The notes: generated by a model from the sequence alone, not told the origin. A stretch of 52,500 bases of DNA from Symbiodinium natans (GCA_905221605.1 CAJNDS010002493.1:5001-57500); one strand, 5' to 3'; counted from the first letter of the stretch, positions 9,717-18,135 are shown. A program made the numbers and translations.

Positions 9717-9825
9717 GACTTGGGATGTTCCCCCCTTATACTAGCGGTCCTTAATAGGGAATAAAGCACCACCTATTGTAATCTCTCTTAAGGACTGCTA
9801 GTATAAGGTGGAACATCCCAATTTT
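9717..9825. mobile_element. Type-E inverted-repeat element
   Basis: The left arm TGGGATGTTCCCCCCTTATAC pairs with the right arm near 9800-9825 (GTATAAGGTGGAACATCCCA), and inner CTAGCGGTCCTTAA pairs with TTAAGGACTGCTAG. A second copy lies at about 27087-27180. It sits just downstream of the kinase coding end and has no coding capacity. Confidence 0.75.
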
Positions 9826-10009
9826 AGACTTTGGCAAAACTGCGAGACTTGGTGTCGCTTGAAAGACGAATTCAACACATGCACGGTGCGTCGCCAGGAT
9901 GGGCTTGCATTTTGCCGCACCTAAAGCTTGCAAGGGCGCAAGAGATGGCCGCAAATAGACGCGGCGCAAGAGGTTCAAGAGATTCAGAAGCCGCCCGGTC
10001 GGCAGGCCA

Positions 10010-10268
10010 TCACATCTGCGCGCAGGGCCCGCACCCTTTGACCTGGGGCACACGCCCCAGATCTTCCAGCAACTCGCGGGCGGTAGGCCGTTGGGCGGGG
10101 ACCGCATGCCAGGCTGCTTCCATGAGGGGTCTCAGAGCTGGGTGGCACTCCGCAGCCAGGGGCCGCGGCTCACTGCCGCGGCGGAACCCGGCGCAGACGC
10201 TCCGCGCCCCGAGCTCTCCAAGATGGTGGAAGGGGGTGCGGCCAGAGCTCATGAAGTAGAGAATGAGC
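10010..10268 (-). CDS. Kinase exon: C-lobe and C-terminus
   Basis: Last exon of the kinase. It starts at GTGTAG|GCTCATT and completes a glycine codon split by the intron (CTG GG + G CTC). It encodes LILYFMSSGRTPFHHL and, further on, the conserved C-lobe motif around QRPTARELLE. It ends in a TGA stop after a cysteine-containing tail. Confidence 0.85.
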
Positions 10269-13200
10269 CTACACTCCCCTTAGAACCTTAATACAAATTA
10301 TCATTCTTAATATCCTCTTGGGTTTTATATAAACAAAAATAAAGAAAATAATTCCCAAGGGGAATATAGGAGCCCCAGGGCGTAGATATCGACTTTCTCG
10401 TCGTAGCACCCGTGTCGCACGACTTCCTGGGGTAGCTTTGAGCTAAGCTGTCATGATACGGGTGCCCTGTGCTATGAAATAGAGGACTCTGCGGCCCCGT
10501 TACCGGGAACTTTATGTAAGTTTGGGCCGTAACTTTCCGTAAGATTCTGAACAAGGACCCAGCTTCTGGGGCCATGTACCGCAAGGTTCCGATACCTCCC
10601 GTCATGACGTAGCTGTCAGCATCTCCCAGCATCCGGCTGATGCCGAAGTCCGAGACCTTCAACTCCTTGGTAGCCCAATTTATCACCCTACTTCTTTGTA
10701 CTAAGTCTACCCTTTTGGGGGGGGGGGGGGGGGTTCGTCACTTTGTAAAGGAACCTAGAACCCCATTCTCATACTAAGTCTACCCTTTTCGGGCTTTCGT
10801 TACTTCGTAAAGGCACCTAAGTAAAGGCACCTAGAACCAAAGAAGAAGGCAAAAGGGCACCCCTGCACTGCCGAGACTCGTTGTGCTTGGTGAGAAGCAG
10901 GTTCATAGGCTTCAAATCCTAGGCTCAAGATTAACCTAGGAAAAAAAGGGGTGGTGCTCTCTTTGGTTTAAAGGGGTTTGTAAGGGAACCTAAACCGCAA
11001 AAAAAGTGAACAAGGCCCTGCTCTGGATCCTAGACTCCCTGTGGATCATCTTCCGCGAGTGCAAGAACTTGAGGGCCCTTGCAACTGCCGAGCTCCAGTC
11101 GACGACCTTCGGAACCCCCCGGAGTACTCAAAAAAAACGCAGCGCTTACGGGTTTAGGGTTTAGGGTTTAGGGTTTAGGGTGTAGGGTTTAGGGACCCTG
11201 AACCCTAAAACCCTAAAACCCTATAACCCCAAGAACAGGGGAAGAAGCCCCGTAAAAAGGTGCCCCTACGGGAAGTAGGCGCCTTGGCAAGGCCAGGTCT
11301 CCAAACCTTGACATTTCGTGCTTTGCGCTGGGCCGCAAAGTACTGCTCCAGGTCTCCCCCTGGGGTTAGGGTTTAGGGTTTAGGGTTTTAGGGTTTCAGA
11401 GGGTTATAGGGTTTAGGGATTAAGGTTTGGGTTTCAGAGGGTTGCTGGGTTTGGGTTTCAGAGGGTTGTTGGCTTGCTGACAGGGTTTCTAGGGCTTAGG
11501 GCATTTTTGGGGGGGATAGCTTGTGCGGTTTAGGGCTTGGGCTTCCAACTTCTAGAGTCTAAGTTTCGTGGTTGCTTGATAAGGAAGTTAAACAGCTACT
11601 GCATCACGATGTTCTCCACATTGCGGTAACTTGGCTTACTTGGAGGTTCATGGTACTTACTAACCAATTATAACTGTACTTATAACCCTACTTATCATAC
11701 CTCTAAAGGGCCTTATAGGGGTCTCCTTAACAACATCCCAGCCTGGCATGTACTCCGTCACGCACATGATAGGCCGCCCCGGCTCCAGGCAAGCCCCCAG
11801 GAACATGACAAGGTCTGGATGGCGCATGGAGGAAAGCATGTCCTGGGTACACCAGTCAACATTCCCCCGAGGGCCCAAGACCCTTTTAGCAAGGAATTGT
11901 TCTTTAAGTATATACGGGATCCCTATTTAAGAATCAAGCGCCATTCCTTAAGTAAAGGCTGCTCTCTGGGTTGATAGTCATCAGAGTGGGTGCAAGAGGG
12001 CCATTTTGCCTTGTCCAGGCTTCCTAAGGGCTTATTACTTGGAGGTTCATCGCTAGGTCTACGTGTGGTAACGCACTTGAAACCCTATGTACGGTACCGA
12101 TAACCCTACTTCTAACCACCCATGAACCTCCGAGTAGAAAGGTTAAGGGCTTGCTTTGGGCCTATGGAGGCGCCTTGTTTGCGGAATTTTGGGGCCTGAA
12201 CCCTTATTATTGACCCAGCCTAGGAATGAACAGGGTGCCCTATTTGGTTTAGGGAACCTGAACCCTAAAAAAGGAGAATATGGGGCTACTTCGGGTCCTA
12301 GGTCCTAGATAAGGATACCCAGCTTCGATCTCATGCAAGAGCTCATCCGTGATCATGCATGCCGCCGCCTCCGCTGCGGAGCCTGGCAAGCCAAACCCAA
12401 GACCCGAAAGACCTTTAGGGTTTGGCGTTTAGGGTTTAGGGTGTAGGGTTCAGGGTTTAGGGTTGAGGGTGTAGGGTTTCGGGTGTAGGGTTTAGGGTTT
12501 GGGGATACTGGTAGCAGATCTTCCAAAGCAGCGCATTAGAAGCCTGGGCATCACAAAGTGCTCATATACACATATATAGCCGCCAAGACCTACCTAGACC
12601 TGCAAGAACTCAACAAAAAAGTTGGCCGCTTCTCCAAAGCTGGCGGGGGGGGCGGGGGGGGGGGGGGGGAGGGAGGGGGGAGGGGGGGGGAGGGAGGGGG
12701 GAGGGGAGGGGGGAGGGAGGGGGGAGGGAGGGGGGAGGGAGGGGGGAGGGAGGGGGGGGAGGGAGGGGGGAGGGAGGGGGGGAGGGAGGGGGGAGGGAGG
12801 GGGGCGGAGGGGGGAGGGTAGGGGGGAGGAGGGGGGAGGGAGGGGGGAGGGAGGGGGGGAGGGAGGGGGGAGGGAGGGGGGCGGTTTCCCAAAAGTGCAT
12901 GTGGAACACGCGGCTCTTGGGGTTTAGGGTTTAGGGTTTGGAAGATTTTGATCCAGCAGTCTAAGCACTAAATCATGAACCCAACCCTAACCCTAAACCC
13001 TGACACCTAAACGCGGCGCAGGGCCTTAGGGGTAATAAGGGACAAGGGCCTATATATGGTTTTAAAGTATATCCCTAAACCCTCAACCCTAAACCCTAAG
13101 CACTAAGCCCTAAACCCTAAACCCTAAACCCTAAACCCTAAACCCTAAACCCTAGATCGTTGAGCTGGCCCGGCGCCAGAATGTAGGGTTGCTTCTGGCT

Positions 13201-13680
13201 CGACGGTCGACCCGGGCCGAAGCGGTGTGTTAGGGCTTGGGGTCTAGGGTTTGGGGTCTAGGGTCTAGGGTTTAGGGTTTAGGGTTTAGGGTTTAGGGTG
13301 TTATGTGTTTGGGGTGGTGGGGGGTCAGAACCAGCACTGCCCCACCTCTCTCTACAGCTGGAATGGCCGCACACTTGACCACCACTTTGGCACCCTGCCA
13401 CAACGCGAGGCAGATGCAGCTCTTCAATGTCCGGCCGAGCTCCTGCTTCTGACTCCTAGTGGCCCAGTAACCATATCTTAATAAGGGCACCCTTTTTTTG
13501 GCTGGTTACTTAATAAAGGAACCCAGAACTACAAAAAAGAGTAAAGGGCACCACTGGGCTTCCAAGGACTTAGGGGGCTTCCACTGCTTTGTTCTGCCGG
13601 AGTCGTCAATTGTCCGGGTCCTTGGCAGGTCCTGTTTTGCCTTCTCAGGTCTCACAGCTTACAGGCTCGTTCAGCAGCTT
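10010..13680 (-). CDS. TKL-like Ser/Thr protein kinase, multi-exon
   Basis: Minus-strand kinase gene. Exons from the 3' side: 10010-10268, 10374-10426, 10567-10665, 10880-10918, 11038-11106, 11283-11359, 11743-11842 and ~12324-12382, plus an N-lobe exon starting at 13455 and a possible upstream exon near 13560. Phase is consistent at every junction from 12324 to 10010. In order the exons encode an N-lobe strand with the ATP-contact lysine (WQGAKVVVK), the alphaC region (ITDELLHEIE), LSSMRHPDLVMFLGACLEPG, hinge TEYMPG, the catalytic loop HRDLKPMN, SDFG, GTLRYMAPE, VDIYALG, and the C-lobe arginine segment QRPTARELLEDL before a TGA stop. The residues expected for catalysis (K, HRD, DFG, APE) are present. 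The glycine-rich loop looks degenerate (LGRTLKSCICLA). Resolved introns begin GC or GA and end AG. The exact substrate and the first exon are unknown. Confidence 0.85.
10269..10373 (-). mobile_element. Kinase intron made of a type-D element (GC-AG)
   Basis: A 105-nt intron starting GCTCCTATATTCCCC and ending GGGAGTGTAG. The exon end and intron share the tetramer GCTC at both junctions, as a target duplication would leave. A related copy lies at 18025-18135 (CTTGGAGCCTTAATA...TTCCAAAGGGGGCT), outside any exon pair I could define. This points to an AT-rich introner family. Confidence 0.75.
10374..10426 (-). CDS. Kinase exon: activation-segment end and alphaF helix
   Basis: A 53-nt exon beginning GAA GTC GTG after CCCCAG. 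It reads EVVRHGCYDEKVDIYALG, which matches the post-APE segment and the DxYxxG alphaF motif of TKL kinases. Confidence 0.85.
10567..10665 (-). CDS. Kinase exon: DFG to APE
   Basis: A 99-nt phase-0 exon containing LKVSDFGISRML and MTGGIGTLRYMAP. Its last codon precedes an intron that starts GAAGCTGGG. GAA is repeated as the first codon of the next exon, so GA-AG splicing restores the APE motif. Confidence 0.88.
10666..10879 (-). mobile_element. Kinase intron containing a type-B element (GA-AG)
   Basis: A 214-nt intron starting GAGTCT and ending GGGCTACCAAG, with GAG repeated at both junctions. It contains a ~15-nt poly-G run and an internally duplicated ACTAAGTCTACCCTTTT segment. The GGTAGCCCA...end matches other copies at 13460-13556, 32525-32636 and 40262-40366, whose termini read GTAGCCCAGT and ACTGGGCTAC. 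Confidence 0.75.
10880..10918 (-). CDS. Kinase exon: catalytic loop
   Basis: A 39-nt exon of thirteen codons, DLKPMNLLLTKHN, supplying the catalytic aspartate and the metal-binding asparagine. The preceding exon ends in HR, so HRD is split exactly at the splice junction. Confidence 0.88.
10919..11037 (-). mobile_element. Kinase intron made of a type-A element (GA-AG)
   Basis: A 119-nt intron starting GAGTCTAGGATCC and ending TTGAGCCTAG. Almost the whole intron is a copy of the dispersed type-A element, in opposite orientation to the gene. Loss of exactly this segment joins HR to DLKP in frame. Confidence 0.8.
11038..11106 (-). CDS. Kinase exon: alphaE helix
   Basis: Twenty-three codons reading VVDWSSAVARALKFLHSR then KMIHR, the helix that leads to the catalytic loop. 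Entered at CCGAAG|GTC and left at CACAGG|GAGTCT. Confidence 0.85.
11107..11282 (-). repeat. Kinase intron with telomeric repeats (GC-AG)
   Basis: A 176-nt intron starting GCGCCTACTTCC and ending CCGAAG. It carries about six CCCTAAA/TTTAGGG heptamers and an inverted CCCTGAACCCTAAAA stretch. The frame is continuous across it (GLAK to VVDW), so telomeric sequence demonstrably lies inside an intron. Confidence 0.8.
11283..11359 (-). CDS. Kinase exon: hinge to alphaD
   Basis: A 77-nt exon reading GDLEQYFAAQRKARNV then KVWRPGLAK. It enters at CCCCAG|GG, completing the glycine of MPGG, and ends at GCCAAG|GCGCC. Confidence 0.85.
11360..11742 (-). mobile_element. Kinase intron: telomeric repeats plus half a type-C element (GC-AG)
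   Basis: A 383-nt intron starting GCTGGGATG and ending CCCCAG. One end holds telomere-like heptamers with a repeated TTTCAGAGGGTT motif. The other (11640-11735) holds one arm of the type-C palindromic element, TTGGAGGTTCATGGTACTTA, with the CCTAAAGGGCCTTATAGGGG centre. Confidence 0.8.
11743..11842 (-). CDS. Kinase exon: beta4-beta5 and hinge
   Basis: A 100-nt exon reading DMLSSMRHPDLVMFLGAC then LEPGRPIMCVTEYMPG. The HPDLV..GAC pattern is typical of TKL kinases. Acceptor ACCCAG|GAC, donor CCAG|GCTGGG. Confidence 0.88.
11843..12323 (-). mobile_element. Kinase intron with type-C-like and type-A elements (GC-AG)
   Basis: A 481-nt intron starting GCTGGGTATCC and ending GTACCCAG. It contains a diverged type-C element at about 12044-12133 (ACTTGGAGGTTCATCG to CATGAACCTCCGAGTA) and a type-A copy at 12220-12308. 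Two different repeat families therefore share one intron. Confidence 0.75.
12324..12382 (-). CDS. Kinase exon: alphaC helix
   Basis: A short exon ending ITDELLHEIE at GAA|GCTGGG, which splices in phase 0 to DMLSSM. The start is uncertain; GCCAG|GCTCC is the best AG|G acceptor. The upstream intron contains TTTAGGG repeats (12415-12500) and a G-rich GGGAGGGA tract. Confidence 0.7.
12644..12884 (+). repeat. GGGAGGGAGGGG low-complexity tract
   Basis: About 240 bases of G with regularly spaced A, flanked by GCGGG at each end. Every frame is open because the strand lacks T, so the glycine-rich and proline-rich frames are artefacts. It probably lies within a kinase intron and is a strong G-quadruplex candidate. 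Confidence 0.85.
13355..13455 (-). CDS. Kinase exon: N-lobe beta strands with ATP lysine
   Basis: It starts at CCACTAG|GAGTCAG and reads QELGRTLKSCICLALWQG then AKVVVKCAAIPAVER. The VVVK lysine and WQGAK context match the beta2-beta3 region of TKL kinases. The glycine loop lacks the usual GxGxxG. The donor is unclear and an exon may be missing before 12382. Confidence 0.7.
13456..13556 (-). mobile_element. Type-B introner-like element upstream of the kinase N-lobe exon
   Basis: The termini read GAAGCCCAGTGG at the minus-strand 5' side and CTGGGCCACTAG at the 3' side, so it would be a GA-AG intron with inverted-repeat ends. The sequence beyond it reads EQSSGSPLSPW in frame with the kinase exon, which is only weak evidence for an upstream exon. 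Confidence 0.6.
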
Positions 13681-13699
13681 TCTTGGAGATATGAAGTAT

Positions 13700-14480
13700 A
13701 GTTTTATATTTCTTGTAATTATCCCCAAAAGGACACCAATAAAATACACTCACCAATATTAAAAAGAAACCTTCTCTACACTCACCGATAACAGCGATAT
13801 AAACCCTGCTTCATATCACCAGAAACTTTCCGCTGGGCCAGGCTCCTTTCGGTACCCCTCTTCGTGGCGGGTAGCGTGTCGGCTTACGTCACTCCGGTTT
13901 CCAAGTTTCGCACCCCTGAAAGTGACTCCAACATATGCTCCTCACCTCACTTAGAGACTTAGGGCACATGCCGTTCTCCAGCTCTGCAAGCTCAGGAGGA
14001 TGCGTGCAGGACCGAGGCGGCAGCACCATTTGCAAGATGCAACGACAGTTAGACCCTGCCATGCAATGGCGACACGGAGCTCGAGCCTCCAAACCCGCAC
14101 AGGACCGAACGCGATTCGGACCACAGAGCACGCGGGACCCAGGCCAGAGCGTGATTTTGCACGTCGGGAGACACTGCAGCCGTGGGTTTACCATGAACGC
14201 AGCGACCCTCGGATCCCGAGCGCAAGCCCGCGCCTAGGCCGGAACACAATGACCTAAAACCAGTGCCTCGTACGTAGCCTGACCGGCCCGGGGGGGGGGG
14301 GGGGGGCCCAACCTGATCCTCAGTTGCTACATTGGACCCCGTAGAAAAAGGTGCTGGGACAATTTTGGGGACACACGCAAATATGTGTGTATGTATCAGC
14401 CCAAGTTAAACCTCCCGCCAAAGCCACCTCTGAGTCTCATCCTTAAAACCCCCAAATCACATGAGCCCCTAAACCCCCAA
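13700..14480. other. Stretch without a supported gene
   Basis: Contains AT-rich sequence with a repeated ACACTCACCAATA motif (13735-13800). The GC-rich stretch at 13890-14257 is open in several frames on both strands and could hold first exons of either neighbouring gene, but no frame stands out. A poly-G run lies at 14289-14306, followed by unique sequence to 14480. Confidence 0.4.
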
Positions 14481-14625
14481 ACCCTTAGGGTTTAGGGTTT
14501 AGGGTTTAGGGTTTAGGGCTAAGGGTTTAGGGTTTAGGGGTTGGGGTTTAGGGTGTAGAGTGTAGGGTTTAGGGTTTAGGGTTGAAGGCAACCTAAACCC
14601 CTGACCCCTCCTGTTTCAGCTCGAG

Positions 14626-16123
14626 GTCACGGGACTGAATCATCCAGTTCGAGTCCTGTCCCCGAACCGAGAGCAGGGCACGCCGCATGGCTCGAGACTC
14701 CTCGAAATGTTGGTTTCCGAAATTAGGGTCTAGGGTTTTTGGGTTTAGGGTTTAGGGTTTAGGGTTTGGGGTTTGGGGTTTGGGGTTCGGGGTTTAGGGT
14801 TTAGGGTTTAAGGTTTAGGGTTTAGGGTTTAGGGTTTAGGGTTTAGGGTTTGGGGTTTGGGGTTTGGGGTTTGGGGTTTGGGGTTTGGGGTTTGGGGTTT
14901 GGGGTTTGGGGTTTGGGGGTTTCCGAAATTAAGGGTACTTCCTTCTATTTGGGGATCTATATTAAGGGTTCCATATTTTCGTAAACTCCCACATGGCTTC
15001 TGGGGGTCTAGGCTTCAAAAGGCCTAAGGGTTTTGTAGGGGTCTCTAGGGTCCAGGGTTTGGGATTTGCTTTCTTGCGGTGCAGGGCTTTGGGGTTTATA
15101 AGGGACAAGGGCCTATATATGGTTTTAAAGTATAGCCCTAAGCCCTAAACCCTAAGCCCAAAACCCAAACCCAAACCCCAAACCCTAAAACCCTAAACCC
15201 TAAACCCTAAACCCCAAACCCTAAACCCTAAACCCTAAACCCTATTTGGGCTCTCTGGGTCAATCTCCTCGGTGCTCTGGCAGGAGCTGGTCCAGGACTT
15301 CATGGCGCCAACCCTTGGCCCGCAAGGCAAATTGGTGCTTAGGGTTTAGGGTTTAGGGTTTAGGGTTTAGGGTTTAGGGTTTAGGGTTGAGGGTTAGGGC
15401 TTAGGGTTTAGGGTTTAGGATTTAGGGTTTAGGGTTTGGGATTTAGGGTTTAGGGTTTAGGGGTTAGGGGTTAGGGGTTGGGGTCCCCGAAACTCCTAAA
15501 CCCTAAGACTTTTAGGGTCTAGGCTCTCTTAGGTTGAGGGTGTTAGCGTTCCCAAAAACCCCTAAACCCTAAGGCTTTAGGGTCGAGGCTCTGGAGGTTT
15601 ACTCACGGCCCTACATGGTTCTAGGCCACCTCCGAAGTCACTCTGACCTAAAACCCAAAAAGGCAAAACCCCTAAACGCTAAACCCCGAACCCTAAACCC
15701 TAACCCACCCCCCCTCAAAATGAATCACCAGTCAACTCCAAGTCTCGCAATGCCCTCTTCATGGTCATCTTCATGGTCCTCTTGTTTCAAGGATCGAGGG
15801 TCTTAGGGTTTGAGGCTTAGGCTTTAGGGTTTAGGGGGTTTAGTAGGTTTAGCGGGTTTAGCTTGTGCCATGCCCGACGGAAGTTTGTGGAGTGCCTACA
15901 AAACAGGTGTGCCTACCATGCCCACGAAAACAGTAAGAGAGGTTCATGCTCTAAAGGTTAATCCGGGTTCAGGGTGCAGGGTTCAGGGTTTAGAGTTTAG
16001 GCACCCTAAGCCCTAAGCCCTAAACCCGAGACCCTAATAGGGTCCTCCTGCGTGCTCGCGGACGAGGGGTCGGTCATCGTCAAGTCCAAATCCGAAGACT
16101 GCTTCAGGCACCATGTCGTCTTG
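14626..16123 (+). CDS. Unidentified multi-exon gene (three phased exons)
   Basis: Plus-strand exons 14626-14718, 15284-15326 and 16041-16123. The first reads VTGLNHPVRVLSPNREQG then TPHGSRLLEMLVS, the second ELVQDFMAPTLGPQ, and the third SSCVLADEGSVIVKS then KSEDCFRHHVVL. Phases agree at both junctions (0 to 0, then CAA G + GG TCC). Donors are TCC|GAAATT, CAAG|GCAAAT and probably TTG|GCCACC, and acceptors are CTCGAG|G, GGCAG|G and AATAG|G, so all introns are GA/GC-AG. Both introns consist largely of telomeric repeats. A possible terminal exon near 16730-16765 reads ETSQPCEPHNS then TAA. No protein family recognised. Confidence 0.7.
14712..14931 (+). repeat. Telomeric insertion with a 14-bp direct repeat at an exon-intron border
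   Basis: GGTTTCCGAAATTA occurs exactly at 14712-14725 and 14918-14931. Between them lie TTTAGGG heptamers that grade into a homogeneous TTTGGGG block (14850-14915). The left copy spans the exon end and the GA donor at 14719, so the duplicated target contains the splice site. Confidence 0.85.
14932..15001. mobile_element. Type-F element fragment
   Basis: CTATTTGGGGATCTATATTA and the trailing TTTTCGTAAACTCCCACATG match copies at 37530-37690, 38000-38065, 42720-42805, 45757-45835, 47010-47090 and 48010-48100. Non-coding. Confidence 0.6.
15340..15485 (+). repeat. TTTAGGG tract inside an intron
   Basis: Telomeric heptamers with local variants, starting soon after the GC donor at 15327. It belongs to the intron 15327-16040 of the plus-strand gene. 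Confidence 0.8.
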
Positions 16124-16142
16124 GCCACCTGGGGGGGGGGGG

Positions 16143-16410
16143 GGTTTAGGGTTTAGGGTTTAGGGTTTAGGGTTTAGGGTTTAGGGTTTAGGGTTTAGGG
16201 TTTAGGGTTTAGGGTTTAGGGTTTAGGGTTTAGGGTTTAGGGTTTAGGGTTTAGGGTTTAGGGTTCTAGGGTTTAGGGTTTAGGGTTTAGGGTTTAGGGT
16301 TTAGGGTTTAGGGTTTAGGGTTTAGGGTTTAGGGTTTAGGGTTTAGGGTTTAGGGTTTAGGGTTTAGGGTTTAGGGTTTAGGGTTTAGGGTTTAGGGTTT
16401 AGGGTTTAGT
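16143..16410 (+). repeat. Longest TTTAGGG array
   Basis: About thirty-eight nearly perfect TTTAGGG heptamers with one TTCTAGGG interruption, preceded by a poly-G run. It follows the exon ending at 16123. Confidence 0.92.
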
Positions 16411-16439
16411 AGGCCCAAGAGTACCCTGGTAAAAAACAG

Positions 16440-16620
16440 GGTGCCCTCTTTGGCCTAAAAGGGGTTTATAAGGGAACCTTAACCCAAGAACAAGGGAATA
16501 AGGGCCTACTCTGGGTCCTAGCATGGGCTTTGGGGCTTATGCCCTCTTTGGCTTAAAGGGGTTTATAAGGGAACCTTAACCCTAGAACAAGGGAAAAGGA
16601 CCTACTCTGAGTCCTCGTAT
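16440..16620. mobile_element. Two tandem type-A elements
   Basis: Two copies (about 16440-16509 and 16546-16620) share GGGTTTATAAGGGAACCTTAACCC and CCTACTCTGGGTCCTAG-like blocks. The second lacks the left terminus. Tandem arrangement is unusual for the family in this window. Confidence 0.7.
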
Positions 16621-17007
16621 GGGCTTTAGGGTTTAGGGTTCTAGCTGTGGGTTTTGAAAGGATCTGAGACGTCAGGGCTTCAGGGTTTAGGGTTTAGGGT
16701 TTTGTGTTTGGGTTTTAGCATTCGGTGAGGAGACTTCTCAACCTTGTGAGCCTCACAACTCCTAAACTTCCTAAACCTCCTAAACCCTAAACTTCCTAAA
16801 CCCTAAACTTCCTGAACCCTAGACCCAAAACCCTACCCAAAACCCAAAGCCCTAAACCCTAAACCCTAAACCCTAAACCCTAAACCCTAAACCCTAAACC
16901 CTAAACCCTACTGCAGCAAACTCGGGGCTTCGCAAGCCTGCAGGTCCATGGCGCAAGGATGGGCCGATATCACATAAGTCACATAAGTCCTGGAGCCTAG
17001 AAGTCGA

Positions 17008-17265
17008 GCGGTTTAGGGTTTAGGGTTTAGGGTTTAGGGTTTAGGGTTTAGGGTTTAGGGTTTAGGGTTTAGGGTTTAGGGTTTGGGGTTAAGGGGTTAA
17101 GGGGTTAAGGGGTTTAGGGTTTAGGGTTTAGGGTTTAGGGTTTAGGGTTTAGGGGTTTAGGGTTTAGGGTTTAGGGTTTAGGGTTTAGGGTTTAGGGTTT
17201 AGGGTTTAGGGTTTAGGGTTTAGGGTTTAGGGTTTAGGATTAGGGGTTTAGGGTGTAGGGTTTCG
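17008..17265 (+). repeat. TTTAGGG array
   Basis: Roughly thirty-five heptamers with a GGGTTAAG block near 17090-17115. The adjoining unique stretch at 16915-17000 is open on the minus strand (reading TYVTYVISAHPCAMDL) but could not be linked to a gene. Confidence 0.9.
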
Positions 17266-17631
17266 GCTGCGAGGGTTGGGGGCTTCAAGGTTTCGGGGCT
17301 TTAGCCAACCTCAGAAGGGCTTTGGGATGCCTATGTAGGAAGCCCTCAACTCGAAACCCGAAGGCTAAAGCCCTAAACCCCTCTTACTTGTATAATAAAA
17401 ACTCTGAGCCAACGGGCCGGGCGCCCCCTTTGGCGCAAAGGTGTTTCAGGGCTTGGTAGGGTTTGGGGTTTAGGGTTTGGAGTTTGGGGTTTGGTGTTTG
17501 GGGTTTGGGGTTTGGGGTTTAGGGTTTAGGGTTTAGGGTTTCGGGTTTAGGGTTTGGGGTTCGGCGGGGGGGGAGGCTTCAGCCCTGAAATGCCTGAAAG
17601 CCCTCAAAAAACCATTCAAGCCCTTTAGGTC

Positions 17632-17682
17632 CTGATCGAAGACGCCCCGCATGATCTCGAGAATCTTCTTGTCTCGCCCGTC
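17632..17682 (-). CDS. 51-nt exon, repeat copy 1 (DGRDK motif)
   Basis: A phase-0 exon reading DGRDKKILEIMRGVFDQ, entered at GAAAAG|GAC and left at CAG|GACCTAAAG (GA donor). It matches the exon at 18760-18810 at 11 of 17 residues with identical length and phase, so the two are duplicated exons. Flanked by telomere-type repeats on both sides. Confidence 0.6.
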
Positions 17683-18024
17683 CTTTTCGGGTTTCAGGTT
17701 CCAGGGGGTTTAGGGTTTAGGGTTTAGGGCTTAAAGTTTAGGGTTTTGGGTTTAGGGTCTAGGGTTTATATAGGGTTTATATAGGGTTTAGGGCTTAAAA
17801 GTTTAGGGTTTTGGGTTTAGGGTCTAGGGTGTTAGGGTTAAAGGTTGAGGGCTGGACTCTTCGGGTTTAGTTGAACCTCAAGCCGATGAACCTTATATTT
17901 TATGCACCCTAAACCCCATGCACTCTAAACCTAAACCCTAAACCCTAAACCCTAAACCCTAAACCCTAAACCCTGCAAGCCTAAACAAATGCCGAACCCT
18001 TTGGCAGGTCCCTGTTTCAACACT

Positions 18025-18135
18025 ATACTCCTCTTGGAGCCTTAATAGAAATACTATTACTAATATTCCCTTGGGATGTCCGTTGGGATTTATACAAAGA
18101 CAGAGAAGAACAATTCCAAAGGGGGCTAAAGAATA
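18025..18135. mobile_element. Type-D element copy
   Basis: CCTCTTGGAGCCTTAATA...TTGGGATTTATACAAAGACAG...AACAATTCC matches the kinase intron at 10269-10373 in order and spacing. It lies between telomeric tracts and has no coding capacity. Confidence 0.65.

Noticed and set aside
12590-12927. Proline-rich and glycine-rich frames of about 100 codons
   Set aside because: They translate a strand of G and A only, which cannot contain stops in several frames.
14640-14690. A GTTCGAGTCC motif resembling a tRNA T-loop B box
   Set aside because: The bases before the loop do not pair with those after it, no acceptor or D arm could be built, and the sequence lies inside an exon with consistent phase.
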